This document shows, piece after piece, positions 1 through 13,300 of a DNA stretch of 64,000 bases. The notes under the pieces were generated by a model. That model saw only the letters and a program-made list of their open reading frames with translations, was not told the origin of the DNA and made no database searches. Position 1 is the first letter of the stretch. The number at the start of each line of letters is the position of its first letter. Position numbers and translations under genes: made by a program. The stretch is from Ornithodoros turicata (taxonomy: Eukaryota > Arthropoda > Arachnida > Ixodida > Argasidae): positions 22,946,804 through 23,010,803 of the forward strand of contig NC_088204.1 in the NCBI RefSeq assembly GCF_037126465.1, read 5' to 3'.

Positions 1-787
1 CTTACTTCTCTCAGCATTGCGTCACTCGATCTCCTTAGCATTGTTTTCACCATGTCTGTGTCACTTAGAGCCAATACTGTGAAACACACCTTTCAAATAC
101 TGAAATACACCTAAACAAAACAGCGACACACACGATTAATCACAAGGTCAGTACCATTGGATGACACGCAGGACGACTCCACGCTTGCACAGAGGGCAAG
201 TTTACTTTGCTGGTTCACACCAGACGGTTTCTCTCCGGCGGACGGATGAAAAGTGTACTTCATTATTCTTAAGCTGAATTCGTGTACTGGAAATGTGACA
301 TGTGTATACCAAACTTACGGGGTTATGAACGAGGCAGAGAGCGTTCCCTGAGAATCCTGAGAATCCGATTCGGGAAAATGGTGAAGAGGTGGTCCATATA
401 CCCACGTCGCCCAGTGACATTAAAGTGCGTTCGACTTTATGAATCTTTGAGGGCTGCCATAAAGAGAACCCTCCGTCCTAGCTGAGCCTGTTAATACGTT
501 TCAGCTAGATAATTTTCACCTTTTTGTCTTTCGGAAACGAGTGTCATTGCAGCTCCGGTTACGTGGAATGTTGTCTGCGTATTATGGCACGCAGCACGTT
601 TGCCAGCTGTTTTTCTTCTTCTTCGACGATATTTGTCCTTTCACTGGCCAAGGAAAGACGTATCTACTTTAACTTCACGGGAGCCCACCCTTGAAATTAC
701 ATTAGATTTGAATACTATACCAATAGGCCTATATCTCAATCAACATAATTACTCACGACACGACCGTTACTGTACTGAACACATCGC
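1..787. other. No gene recognised
   Basis: Short overlapping ORFs only, none with a known domain. No repeat unit recognised. Confidence 0.5.
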
Positions 788-1075
788 GTGGCTTCACTGG
801 CCAGGGGTGATGACTGGTTGATTTGAATGTTATTTACGAACTATCTGCCGGGATTCGAACCCGAGAGGTACCCGGGTACGAATCCGGGTGCCGGCTGTGC
901 TGTCTGGGGTTTTTCCTGGGTTTTCCTCAGACGCTTTCAGACATATGTCAGCACAGTTCCCTTAGAAATCGTCTCAGGACGCACATTGCCCCAGGGCGTC
1001 AGTCGTGACGTTGCCCACCTTTGTGAGGCCGACAACGGCGAGCCCTTTCACCATCACCACTACCGCTACCACCTG
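788..1075 (+). mobile_element. tRNA-derived SINE, Ruka-like, copy 1
   Basis: A tRNA-like head with an A-box-like stretch (GCGTGGCTTCACTGG) and a B-box-like GGTACGAATCC precedes a unique body shared with the copies at 42.5, 50.6 and 52.7 kb: GCCGGCTGTGCTGTCTGGGG, GACGCTTTCAGACATATGTC, GCACAGTTCCCTTAGAA and GAGGCCGACAACGGCGAGCC. It ends in a (CAC/CAT)n-like tail. The body recalls the tick SINE Ruka; the name is from memory and not verified. Confidence 0.75.
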
Positions 1076-1084
1076 CCCGCCTGT

Positions 1085-1165
1085 GTCGTGGCTTGTTGGC
1101 CGGGGGTTCGTGAGTCCTGGGCTGACTTCACAGGGAACTGTGCTGATATTTACCTTATAGCGCCC
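1085..1165 (-). mobile_element. Fragment of the same SINE, opposite strand
   Basis: CTGGGCTGACTTCACAGGGA followed by ACTGTGCTGATATTTACC matches the minus-strand copy at 50.6-50.8 kb. It lies directly after copy 1, so two copies sit head to head. Confidence 0.5.
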
Positions 1166-2054
1166 GGACGTGTACAGCAGATGTCCGCATTCGAGCCCGA
1201 AGCACCTCCCCGTTCGGATGTGGAAACCGATCGCGACAGTAGGGTGGGAGGGGGGGGGATGACGTTTGGGGAAGGTGAGTTTAGCCTGCACCCTGAGTTG
1301 ACGGCTTGGTGCACCAGGGGAAGAAAGAGAAAATGGAGAGATGAGAGAGGGGGGAAATACAATGGCCGCACAGGAGATGGAGGGGTGTTCAGACCGTCTT
1401 GCTCTGGGATTCGTGTAGGGCAAGGTGGTCTATGTTGAAGACAGTTGGACTACTTTGTTAATAGCAGTCAGAATAATCGCCTAAATTGTACCATAATTCA
1501 TTAACTGAGTCCCCAAACCTTTGAGAAATGATCCACAAATTACTGTGGTGCTAAACCCGATATTAATTTCCTACGAGCCAAAAATGACAGGCTACAAATT
1601 TTCATCAACTTACCCCACCCTATGGGTAAGTTGAGGACATGAAAAAATTGATGCCGGGTTTAAATTTTGTCTTTGTTTGGGCCAGCCGAAACGGTCAGCC
1701 ACAAGTAGCGCACATGGAAACACAGGGTAATGACACAGCACCATAACGGTGAGGTCATATTTTATTAGCCGAGGAGCAGAAATGAGCAAATTGGAAGTCA
1801 ATGCTCGCGAAAGTTACAGGTGGGAGAAAAAGGGGCCCCTCTTACATCGACCACATCTGCAAAACAACGTCTCACGTCTTTCTAGAAAGCCACGTGCAGA
1901 ACGTCAACATGTTACTTCAAAGCCCAGAAAACGACTCTGCTCACCCTGGTGTCACAGACGAGAAAAAAAATATTGCTAAAAAAATACCACGCGAAAAACC
2001 CAAACTGTCCTCAACTTGCTCCCGTCTTCAAGTAGCCCCACCTTACCCTATATA
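1166..2054. other. No gene recognised
   Basis: Contains a G-rich run near 1248-1258 and AT-rich sequence. Nothing assignable. Confidence 0.5.
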
Positions 2055-2453
2055 CAGGGTGGATGGTCTAAAAGGCCAATCACATTTACATTTTCGTGCA
2101 TGACGTGATATTTCCTTGACGGAAACCTCGTTGGCGCACATACTTCCGTTGCCTCACAGTAAAGAATTTATGCCTGAGAAACCTACAAAAAATTGTGGTT
2201 ACCAACCACTGTGTAACAAACTAAATACGACCACGCAAACTTTCGTCTCAATCCATCGTTATAACGCATAGGAAATGCACGAAGACGAAAGTTTGTGTGG
2301 TCGTATTTATTTTTTTACGCAATGCATTGCAACCGCGATTTTTTTCGTACATCTCTGGCGCAGATTATCTACTTTCTGGTAGCCGGAGCTTGTCTCTCAA
2401 GCAGATATAGCGATATACGAAAATGTGACTGACCTTCTATAGCACCCACTCTG
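2055..2453. mobile_element. 399-bp foldback MITE with TA target duplication
   Basis: Ends CAGGGTGG...CATTTTCGT and ACGAAAATG...CACTCTG are inverted repeats of about 40 bp, flanked by TA on both sides. Inside is a second, nearly perfect inverted repeat (AAATACGACCACGC... and ...GTGTGGTCGTATTT, about 2223-2310). The TA duplication and CAGGGTG ends suggest a Tc1/mariner-type origin. No coding capacity. Confidence 0.75.
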
Positions 2454-2808
2454 TATATGTATCGACATCGAAGGCGGAAGTCCAGTCACATGGACATCCC
2501 TCAGCAGCCTTCATTGGAATGCTCCCTGCACCATTCCATGCATGCCCCAAAACCACGGAGCAGTATTTCTTGTCTGGTTGCAGTCTTCCAATGAGGCTGG
2601 CATAATGGCCGTTATAGCCTTAATGCTCCTAAAAATCGATAAATTTAAGCAAGAAACAGATCAACTACAACAAGGGACATCGTTGCACGCAGCAAGTATT
2701 AAAAGTTCGGCATCCTAACTACGTTGTTTCACCCTTGTCGCTACACCAAACACCGCTCCCTTCGTATGCAGTGCCCCATTAGGGGCCGCTCGCGATGTAA
2801 GTCCTGGC

Positions 2809-2984
2809 ATACTTACCTGGTGTCGGGTAGCCCGTGATCAATGTGGCAGGCTCCCCGGTTGGAGGCCAAGGCATTGCACTGCGTCTTGGTTGAAACCTGC
2901 CACTTCCCCAAATCGGGGTAGCTGGGACATGCAATTTTTGGTAGTGGGGGCTTGCGTACGCGCTCGTCCCCGTTTCTGTCGAAT
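2809..2984 (+). ncRNA. U1: U1 snRNA-like gene (variant stem-loop I)
   Basis: The sequence begins with the U1 5' end that pairs with donor sites (ATACTTACCTGG), contains the U1A-binding loop (CATTGCAC), an Sm site (AATTTTTGG) and the terminal stem (GTAGTGGGGG...CGCGCTCGTCCCC). A possible 3' box (AAAAGCAGA) follows at about 2992, which suggests a gene copy and not a processed fragment. Odd point: stem-loop I reads GATCAATGTGG instead of the highly conserved GATCACGAAGG bound by U1-70K, so this may be a variant or a decaying copy. No clear PSE was recognised upstream. Confidence 0.82.
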
Positions 2985-2992
2985 TGAAAAGC

Positions 2993-5696
2993 AGATTGTT
3001 CGGTACGTTCATCTAGCGTGCCAGAGTCGGTAAAGGGGCTATGAAACGATTTTATTTTCCTTTTTGCCGAGGAGCAGGGACACACCTCATGACCGATGAA
3101 TGTTCTTGCGAATAGAGCATTGTGGCGTCATATTCGCGAAGCCTGACCAACGCCTCCTCTATGCTAGATGCCTGTCGCACGTCGAGCACGCTTCCGTACT
3201 TCTGCTTGTGCGCGTGGTTTCCGTGATGAACGCGAGATGGCGCCAGCTTCTGTATACGGCTCTGACACTGCCACCCGCGCTACACTCTCCTTGTAAATCC
3301 CAGCAGGATGCGAGCTGTTTCAATGCAAAATATACTAGATATTTATTGTGAGCCTAGGTGTAAATGAGCTCAGCTTGAGCACAACGTATCAAGGAGCCAA
3401 GCGAATATAGAACCATCCATGTTCTTGGGGAAGCACACAACATGCTCACGGATTTGCGAGGTGATTTACATTCGAAAGACCGGCTCAGTAAAAGTGCAGT
3501 TTCTCTATGCTTTCCGGAGCCATATAGGATGAGAAATGATGCCAAGAAAAATAACTGCTGATGCGGTGACAAACAAGCAAACAAACAAGCTGTCTATGTC
3601 GCCTGCTCGGCATCCGCGATCCAAGAAACTTGCCTGGTGTGGTATTCTTTTTTGAGTTTTTCAACTTTCTCTTTGTTGGCGTCTACGGTGGACCGCAGCC
3701 TTTGGTTCCGTGCTTTCTGGACATGTTCTTTCTCACGCCAATTTTTTCCTTTCTCTGAAGAGTACCAATGAGCGTCGCTTTCCATTTTGCGTGCCAAAGG
3801 ATCTCTTGGCGGCCGTGTACACTATCACTATCAGCACAATCCCAGTCACTGCCAGCAACAGCTGCTTCACTTGGCCTTGTGTCCTGTATATTCGGTTCCA
3901 CGGGGACGCCTAACGTCGCAGTACCGGATCACAGCTTGGGCGAAGCAAATCGCGTCATCTGTATAGGTACAGGAAAATGCTCACGCTTCTTTTTCCGAAT
4001 GCTACCCGTCGCAGCGTTGTTATTTTTTGCGTCGCAGGACTTACGTACGAAGGGTAACGCGGAAATATGCTGGGCATTGCAACGGGTCTCAACATGCGCA
4101 TCTTATGTCGTTCAGAAGTCCAGCCCCCAAAAAAAAAATGCAGACTGCCTGCAAACTGCGTGCACATGGCTGGGTAGTTGGAAGTGGGGTTCAGCTGCCA
4201 GTTCCTCCTAGATATTGAGCACTTTCAGCCATTCTTCTCTCAGGGCCTAGTCTGGTGGGATTTCCTGAAACTACACACTCGGCTCTTTTTTTCTTTTTTT
4301 TTTTCGCTGGCATGATGTAAAAGGCGGCCAATACCACATGTTCATGCGCTATAGGTACTTCTGCGACGGTGAACAAAGTATCCGACACAAAACCAAGACA
4401 ACAAACTCCATGCATGTTTATAGCTCGCCTAATTCCTCGTTGCCTTATCACGGCTGACGTTTGCAAAAAAAAAAAAAAAGCTGGACACGTTCCTCAAATT
4501 CTGCAGCTGCTTTGACCGAGCGTGTCGTCTGTTAGCTTTAGCGTCATATGGCAGCGCCGTGCAGCGGAAGCGCGGGCATAAAAGGGAGAGGGCAGGGATA
4601 TCGCTCCGCGCTCTTTTTACGTCATGCACCTAGTACAGATAGAGGACGCATTGGCCCTGGCACATTTTCAGACAAAGCGCAATATCCTCTAGAACGCTCT
4701 ACAACGACTTCTCAAAGCATGGTTTTGTCTGTTCTTTCCTTTCAAATGGAAGAACACATACTTGGCTGGCGACGTGATCGCCAGTTTCACAGCGGGGAGG
4801 GGGACACATAGGTCAGATGAGACACACATGCACAACAAATGGGATGATGCTGTGGCGGGAACATGGGTGTGTGGCGAGATGAGACTCACACACACACATA
4901 TTTATAAATGAGATGATGATGTGGAGGGAACATGGGTCCATAATGTAAAACACACAGAGGGACAGACAGATGACTCAATCCAGCAGAGATGTGCTCCCAT
5001 CTAGGCGCTACGCGGAGAAGCAGGTCATATGCTTCAGCGCGGCAAGAATAGCAAACAGTTTAACTTCTACAGACGACGTTTCGTATGGAAGCAGAGACTT
5101 ATGCTCGAAGTCTTCACTAGGGGCATAGTACGCCGTTGTCGGAACCTTGCCGCACTGACCCGTCAGCATACACTTCCGTTATATGGCTATAGAAGGCATG
5201 CGTGTGGTCCAGGGATAGTGAAATATGAAACATGATCGTGGTACTTAATAAATATAATTTCGATGATAGGATTCTGATGAGCAACAAGACATGACACAGA
5301 AGGCGAACACTTCGATGGCGGGGCTATAACTTACGTAGAGCGCTCATTTGGAAATGTCAAAACACTTATGCCGGCTTATGCTGGCCATCACGGCCATTAT
5401 TCACCACCACATCATGAACAATGATGTGATGTTGTGTTATGGGCAACGGTATTTATTTATTCATTCAAGTCAGACATTTAAGAGCCCCATGGGCCCTTTG
5501 GTGTGATGCTGAGTGAGGGTGAACGAAACTGAATGAAACTGAACTGATGGTGAATGGAAATGGTGTATGGTGATGTTGAATGATGGACATGATGGACTCT
5601 GGGTAAGGTTCACCATGATGCAATATTTAATGAATTTCTAGAAAAGTGTCTTTGTCTATTGTCTGTTGTCTACTGTCCAAACCTTTGTCTATTCTA
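2993..5696. other. No gene recognised
   Basis: Several poly-A/T runs (4125, 4288, 4466) and CACACA tracts near 4890 occur. ORFs here are short and overlapping on both strands. No domain or transposon terminus recognised. Confidence 0.45.
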
Positions 5697-7140
5697 TTCT
5701 GGATTGGATTGGATATGAAAGGAAAATATGGAGAGGTTAGTCCCGACCCAGTCAGGAGTGGCTACTCCAAAACGCGTTTGTGGGTATAAAATGAAAAAAA
5801 AAAGAAAGAAAAACAAACAAACAGCAAAGGGTGGGTCAAGCAGAAAAAAGCCTAAAGGAGAAAGGGGGGAGACGTTAGACTCCGAGAAACGCTCACTGGT
5901 TCATAATGTCAGAGACAGCGCGGACACAGAGTGTCACAGAAGTTGTTAGAGAGTGTCAAGCAGGTTCGAAGGGGTGAGGAAGTCGGCAAGAGCGCGCAAT
6001 GCCGTCACCTGGCAGGCCAGCAGCCGAGAACCTTCCCAACGGAGAAGGGGCGGTTGTCGAGGCGGGCAAGTGTCGCCGCAAGGGAACAACGAGGCGCGCT
6101 GTGTCGAGGGCAGGCCTCGGTAACATGTTCTGTGTCTTACAATACCCCGCACTGAGAACAATCGGGTGAGTAAATCTTCGCAAGTTTAAAGGGGAAGCGG
6201 CCGGTATATGGGACATTCAGACGGAGCCGGTAAATAACGGAAGTAACGGCACGGGGGAGCGCTGGGGGCATTAGAAACCGCAGATCCGGATCCACTTTGT
6301 GCAGTAGTGAGGAAGATACGCCAACGTTCCATGCTCGGATGCTTCACTACTGCGTTTATCGTGCTCTTGCATCCTCTCTTGTGAAGTACACGGGGTGCGT
6401 GCGAAGGCCACACGCTAGATGAGCTCGCCTGGCAGCCGCGTCCATAGCCTCATTTCCGGGAACACCGCAATGGCCAGGGACCCACTGCAGCTGGATGTCG
6501 TGTCCCCGTAATACGGCAGAGGAGTACACTTCAAGGATGTCATGCACCATTGGAGTCGAACAGCCCTATCCTGCAGAGTAGAGAATGACTTGTAGGGCAA
6601 GTTAGTGGGTGTAGATGGAACATTAGGCTGAGGGCGGAGAGGACGCAGTGAAGACAAGCGCCATACAAATCGCGCGCAGTACCGCTGCCGCCGCCGCCGT
6701 GTGGTGTGGCAGTTTTGTACATCCTTCAGCCGACAACTGCGGGATCACATAGGCACAAGCATAGCCGGAACGAGTCGTTGATGCGTCGGCGAAAACTTGA
6801 ATCCTCCCTGTATCGCCGTCAAGTACGGCCAAAGTGAGCTGCCGTAGAACAACCGTCGATGCAGATTTCTTTGAGGTCACTCCAGGTACGTCGACACAGA
6901 CGTGCGGGCAGGGCCCAGAGTGGGACAGCCGGCAAAGGTTTGTGCTTGAGGATGATGCTAGGGTGGGCCAGAACGGCTTGGTTGTATCCAGAAGCTGGAC
7001 GACGAAGCAATGCGCGCACTAAGGGGAAGGGACGTTTCCGTGCGGGACACCAGCTGCTGCACCGTGATGAAGGGTTTCGCGTTCTGAGGTCTTCATCACG
7101 TATATAGACTCCTGTCCAACTAGTAGTGTATATCAGCTGC
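5697..7140 (-). pseudogene. Decayed LINE with RNase H domain (I-clade-like), 3' part
   Basis: On the minus strand, fragments in different frames spell an RNase H domain: IQVFADASTTRSGYACAYV (about 6.8 kb), then LQWVPGHCGVPGNEAMDAAA (about 6.47 kb), then a C-terminal PYTGRFPFKLAKIYSPDCS and DTEHV stretch near 6.2 kb. LINEs of the I group carry RNase H after RT. The 3' UTR follows to 5.7 kb and ends in a TTGGAT repeat on the plus strand (ATCCAA tail on the element strand). Multiple frameshifts and stops show it is dead. The same 3' UTR recurs at 15.9-16.2 kb. Confidence 0.75.
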
Positions 7141-7210
7141 ATGTGACATTTCGCGGTCTCCCCTGTCTCCCCTGTGAGTGTGCATCCCCAACAAGAAAAA
7201 TGCTGTACAG

Positions 7211-7351
7211 AAACCGGTCATTCGCAGGCTAGACGAAAATTACGAAGTGGCCGAAGGCGTCTGCATTCCCAGGAACACCCTGTACTTGCACTACGTGGAC
7301 TTCTGTGCCAAGAACTCCATGCAACCAGTCAATGCGGCAAGCTTTGGGAAG
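7211..7351 (+). CDS. Rfx4: RFX exon 1 of those seen: first half of DNA-binding domain
   Basis: The segment encodes the first helices of the RFX winged-helix domain, including [21 protein letters not shown] and [10 protein letters not shown]. It ends in phase 0 at a GTACGT donor. The acceptor is taken as TGTACAG ending at 7210; a second AG at 7227 (TTCGCAG) would shorten the exon by six codons. The preceding exon should carry the N-terminus and is not visible upstream, where a decayed LINE occupies 5.7-7.1 kb. Confidence 0.92.
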
Positions 7352-10300
7352 GTACGTGAAAGCGCAGAGGGCCAGCCATTGCACAGAAGGATATCGTGAT
7401 CAATCCTCATGTGTGCAAAGGCATAGGGCGTACGCCTTTTTGTGACAATTAACTGCATAGGTGTCACAAAAAGGCGGACGGCACCCGCTTTCAACAGATC
7501 CAGGGAGAGAACGATGTCTTTCGGGATGATGGTTGGCTATTAGCATGTAATGCGGTGAAGTTCCCGATCCTGCCATTACCCTCCCCCTCCTTTCCATCCA
7601 AGTTAAATCCTTGAACATAAGTAGAGGAGGCAAGCAAGCTGGTGTAAACGATTGAACGGAAACATCTCCTTGAGCCTGAGGAGCAGCGAAGGGGAGGTAG
7701 TGGGGACTAGTCGTCGTTGTCGGTTCTTGTCCCGTGTCCGTCCTGTCTAGTCCCCGCCCCCTCCTTTGCTGCTCCTCAGAGTCAAGGAGATGTTTCCGTT
7801 CAATCAAGGTCCATCTTTCTTCTCTTCTTATTATGAGTCTTTGTCTGCCCGGCATGACAGTCGTGAAGAGTGTTCAGTCGTTGCACGCGATACTTGTCGG
7901 GAACTACCGTAGATAATCCTACCTGACTTCTCCTTGCGTGGACGCCACCTCCTGTTTATTAAACATATATATACCTCCCCCCCTAGAAGTACGCATCCTC
8001 AGTGAGGCCGACAACGGCGAGCCGTTTCACCAGCACCACCACCAACCATCTTTCTTATAAGAGTGCACCTCAGACGATTTGTCAATTCATCGCGGGAGAT
8101 CATTTGAGGAGGCCAATCCGAGCCATCTACGCATGATAGCGCTTGTTGAGAAGGAGAGGGAGAGAAAAGACGTACAGATCCACACTTTGGTCCCCCTGTT
8201 AAACCCGTTAACCCCAAGCAGCAAAATGTACTGAAAGTCGAGTGCAATAGGGGTGGACGGTATGTGTCTTATCAATGTTCTTTACTTTCAAGAGTCTGTT
8301 CACGGCCTTCCACCTACCCGTCCACCCCTATTGCACTCGACTTTAAGTACATTGTGCTGCTTTGGACGCCATCCATAACCCTTCAAATAACGTGGCAATA
8401 ACGAGGCCATGGCCCCAGAAGAAAAACAATCTGTGTTCGAAATACTATCGGCTCTATAGTCCCGAGTCTCCTCCCTACACATGACTGTATCACTTTTTTC
8501 TTCACTGAGCTCCGAGAATGTCCGCCTCTTCATTACCAGCTCTTAACGAAGCCTTTCGAGACTGTAGAAGTGGCAAAATCAACGTAGAAGAAACAGAAAG
8601 ACGTAAACAAAGACGCGTTCTTCCAAAAGATGACGGGGGGAGTATGCGAGATACCGAAGTAAACAGAAGCGAGTGTAAATCAAATAATCTGGTTTACGTT
8701 GCTAATGAGACAGGCATGCAGTGTCATCGAGGGAGAGAACCTGTTTCACGCTTGACGGAGCACAAAACTGACGCAGGATGACTGAGTTCGGCTCCATATC
8801 CTGGGCGCTAATTGGAAACGCCTGCTCGTTAGCTGATTTTCACTAGCAGCAGAATTAGCTGGAACATTCCACGTTCAAGCACGGGTAGAACGCACACGTT
8901 ATTGACGTTTTTCTTTTATGTTCACCATGCATGGCCAGACGCTGTGGAAAGCAGTGGCATTTTTGTTAGAGTTCGTCACGCATCGCGGAGTCCGTTTCGC
9001 TTTCGTAAACGGATACGTTCAAAGTCATCACGGTGAAGAAAAAAAGGCTATATGCATAGATAAGCGTTAATGAAGGTACTGCTTACGACGCACTTGTCTG
9101 AAATCTTTGTTCAAAGTTGCAGCAACCCGTATTTAGGCTTGGCCATCCCTGAAAGAGCTGTTCCACTATTGTGTTTGAGGGTGGGCAGTACCCAGTCTAT
9201 TGGGCGGACCTTGCGACATCTGACGGATGGATCTCGCAACATATGAGGATTTTCAGGCAGGATACACCGCGAGCTGTCAGTTTCGGAAAAGTATGCCGCA
9301 AGCAGTAGATCAGGTAAATAGGTGCATAGAAGTGGCGATGTTCAGCAAGAGACCGACAATGTACATGAGAGTGAGCTGCGTTCCGAGGAGACAACAGAGG
9401 TTAACTTCTGTGTGAATTAGAGCAGATTTGATTACATTCTTTTCTGTATGGTTTTGTAAGATTCGTGATAGGTATTGTTGCTTTCCATATGTTACCTGTG
9501 CTGTGTCCGTAGGCATGAGACATGGTAGCCAGACTCAGCTCTTACTTGCATGGCTGTGTCTTACATACGTGATCAGCCCGAAAATGTAATTTTCCATTAT
9601 GCCTCATTTACTCTTCCTGCGTATTTAAATGGAAGATTCTGCTATTTCCAGGCGTGTGTTTACGACATCCAACTGGTTACCTCGAAGAGGGAAGGAACCG
9701 CAGTGCTCGCGCTGTAACTTTCTGTGACACATGTTTTCATCACATGAGCCCCTTGTACACACGTGTACCCACCCACATGTACCCTCATCCACATGTACCC
9801 TTCCTAAGCGTGTTTACTATATGTATATTTAGTACAGTCGATTATGTGAAAAATACATGTTTTCATAATTGCATCCTTGCATGCTTTCTCAACTTTTTTC
9901 TTTTCTTTTGGCCTCCCGAAGTGTCTGGCTAAATTCATTGCTCACCGTCGTTTTGTACATCACTGCCTTTGTGGCTTATCATCACGTGTGTCAATGGCAT
10001 CCTGTGATTTACAGATCATTCGTCAGCAGTTTCCTCAATTAACTACTCGACGCCTTGGAACAAGGGGACAGTCTAGGTAAGGTGCATTCATGCTAATGTT
10101 TCCGCGTGTGTGGACCATATGTTATTAGCAGACACATCGGGTCTTGGAAAATGTGTGCAGGAAGGTGTTGACTATATACTCTATGAAGAAAACTTCACCG
10201 CATAGCACCTTCTTGCACAACTAACCGGCATTCAGGGTGAATCGTGCTCTTTCAGATTTGTTGAAAATAGAAAGTGTACAGCTGAGATAACTGAAAGGAT

Positions 10301-13300
10301 GGCGGCTAGATGGTGAAGATCCAGAAAGTGCAAGAAAACGTTGAGCTTGAGGGGACGTAAAAGATGAACACACACGAAGGCTTCGTGTGTGTCCGTCTCT
10401 TACGTCTCCTCAATGTCAAGTTTTTTTTGCACTATCAAGTGTACACCAAGAATGTATTGACCAACGCGCAGGTCTTTGTCCGGGCAGGTGATCTCCGTAG
10501 TTGAACTGAAGGTACGATCGGAATAGTGGGTGCCTGAAATACATGTAGCCGGAATATTCCTTTTTGAAAAAGTCGCAAACATTAGAAAATGAATTTAATC
10601 GGATTTTGCAGCCGGCTGCGCTCCCGGCTGAATTCAGGCAACAGTGTGCGGACCGACGTCACTGGAGTCGGTTATGAACACAGGGGTGACACAAACCCGC
10701 CATTGTTGTAACTACCCTCAAGCGGGTGCCTTTGGCAAGACTGCCATCTTTCTCCTGGTCACACGTCATCCAAAACGTCATTTTGATGTCATGTGACTTT
10801 GTTTACATGTCGTTTTGCCGCTTACCGACATATTTCCGTCGTCATAACGCCAAGAGATGAACGTATTTTGCCAGCGTAAACTACTTATGCGGTGCTTCTT
10901 CCGCAACATGGTAACCCATTTCTCCTAAGTTTATCGCATCGGCTCAGTCAGTCTTAACGCGCGGTCGTAGTCACATCTTTGGAAGTCGTCAACAGTACGA
11001 AGCCTTATGTACAATACTGCGCGTTTTACTGCGAGATTATCGGATAAAAATAATTACCGTGACCGAAAGACATCCAAAACATCGCGCAACAACAACCGCA
11101 TTGTTTACAAACGGTTTGGCCGCCGATCACGGGCGGCGCCATCTTTAGGGTCACGTGTACCTCGACGTTTGCTGTGACGTACGACCAGCACCTGTTCAGG
11201 ATGCATTGTGTTCGCCTAGCACGCTTTCATTTACGGAGCAATGCATTGGGTGCCATCCCTGTGGCTATGAACGCAGGCTGTCCGTCACAAAATGCGACTC
11301 GCAATCTGCTGTCGAACAGTCGCTAGAAACATCTGCGTTCATTCTTTCGGTGGTATCGGATGGCAACCAGTCTGGCGACTCCGTCAGCTGAGTGATTGGG
11401 GATCTCACCGGCAATGCCAATTACGTCACCGGAAGAGGCAAAGCAGGGAAGGGCCGTTTCAACCGGAAACTGACAGTTGATTTCGAATTCCATATTTTCG
11501 ATGTTTTATGAAAAACCGCCAACGAATTTTGCGAAACTTTTGCGTGTGTTGTCTTATTGGAAGGCATCTCCAAGTGGATATCACATGAACTTTATAATTC
11601 CGGCTTCATCGCGGACACCACCCTTAAGGATATCCTACCTGACAAAGAGAAATGTTAGTGACATTTCGAAATCTACGACATATATTATATTGTCATAATA
11701 CACGCATCCACGATGGAGAAAGAAATACCGACGCATGTTTCACTGTCGTTCGTATAATGAATTCGCGAACGTAGGCGTTTCAAGGGGAAATGGTCTGTCA
11801 TTGCTGAGTGCATTATAATTATAGGGTCTGACTTTTCGGGTAAAATGCCTTTTCCGAACTCGGGGGGAATCGCCTGCTATTTCTAAATATCTAGCTCAAG
11901 GTGAAACCGGTTGCTATTTATATATTCGGGTGGTACTGGGTTATTGTTTTTTTTTTCTCTCTCTCTCTGTCCAGCAACGGTACGCAGTTAATGGACACGC
12001 CTCCATTCCTCGCGAACTATAGTAACAAACGCCACATGTTGTAACATCAAGCATGCTTGGCATAGTTTATAGTATCTTGCACTGAAATAATATTTCATCA
12101 GACATGCGCACAGATCTCTCCTTAGTAGCTATTAAGGAGAAATCTGTGCGCATGTATGCTAGCATACGTCATACGCGGATACAGCGTGATACGTGATTAG
12201 AATTCGCGGAGATACCGGTTTTAGCATGACTTGGTCCTTAAAGTGCCACTACGGACTAAACCTCGTGTCTTCAGAATCCTACCAAGGTTATGTTACTGAA
12301 ATTTTCTTGTCTCACTTTACATTCCTGTAAGATATTTTGGCTCTACGTGACGCGAAAGATAGAGAAAATTAATTTTTACTTTTGAGAACTGTGACGCCAT
12401 ATTATGCTCCGGTGGAGGACCGGTTCTCATCTGGCAATGTTGTCGCCCTTCGCGTCTTCTGGGGGGCTCACTTTTTGCACTCCGTGACATGCCATTAGAC
12501 CGCTCCGACCTTGGAGAAAACATTCCCCTCTTTCGATCAGCCTCACATGACTTTTCCACCACGTGACCCTCCCTGGACGCCGGCGTCGTTACTAGGAGAC
12601 GGGTTCCCTCTCCAGAACACGACATCATGGCAATTTGTGGACTTATGATGACGTCACTCTCTCAGTGCGTCATCGGAACTTGTGGAGGCTCAACAGATCT
12701 TCAAAAATTGACAGAAATGCACAGCGTTCGTTAACAGGATTGAAATTTCGCGTATAGAAGTGTGGCGGCCCGTGGACGACGATGAATACGTGCTTCTGCT
12801 GGCGCGCGGCACTGCGCCTGCCAGCCAGTTCTACCGGCACTGTCCTAGTGTGAGGCCACGTCCATCTGCCCGCTGGGACATTCCATCACCGCCGGTCAGG
12901 ACTAATGTAGAGGAAGACCATCGTCCTCTACAGAATCCTTGAAGCACCTTCTTTTCATGGACTAAATAAAATAAACGCTGTTTTCTGAGTCCGGAGTGGC
13001 ACAGGGGGAATAATAGGATGTAATTGGGTATGATTTGACAAAGTCGTCAATGAGCGCGGCCTTCGGTTTGGAGCCGTGCGCCTGTTAGACCCGTCTGACA
13101 CAGCCTCATGTCTGCATCGCTAAAGTTCACCACTACAAAAAACGTCGTCATATCGTTTCTATAGGTACCATTACTATGGGATCGCCATTCGAGATACCTC
13201 GATTTACTTTGAGATGTCTTATTCCAAGACGACGGGATGCGGGTAAGTGATGCCCATTTCTCTGTACAATGTGAAGCCATGGAAAGAGTATCTTGCCTCC

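Noticed and set aside
827..1438. 203-codon plus-strand ORF
   Set aside because: It reads through the SINE body, so it is repeat-derived and not a gene.
2779..3085. Minus-strand ORFs of 77-90 codons
   Set aside because: They overlap the U1-like gene and have no domain; shadows of its GC-rich stems.
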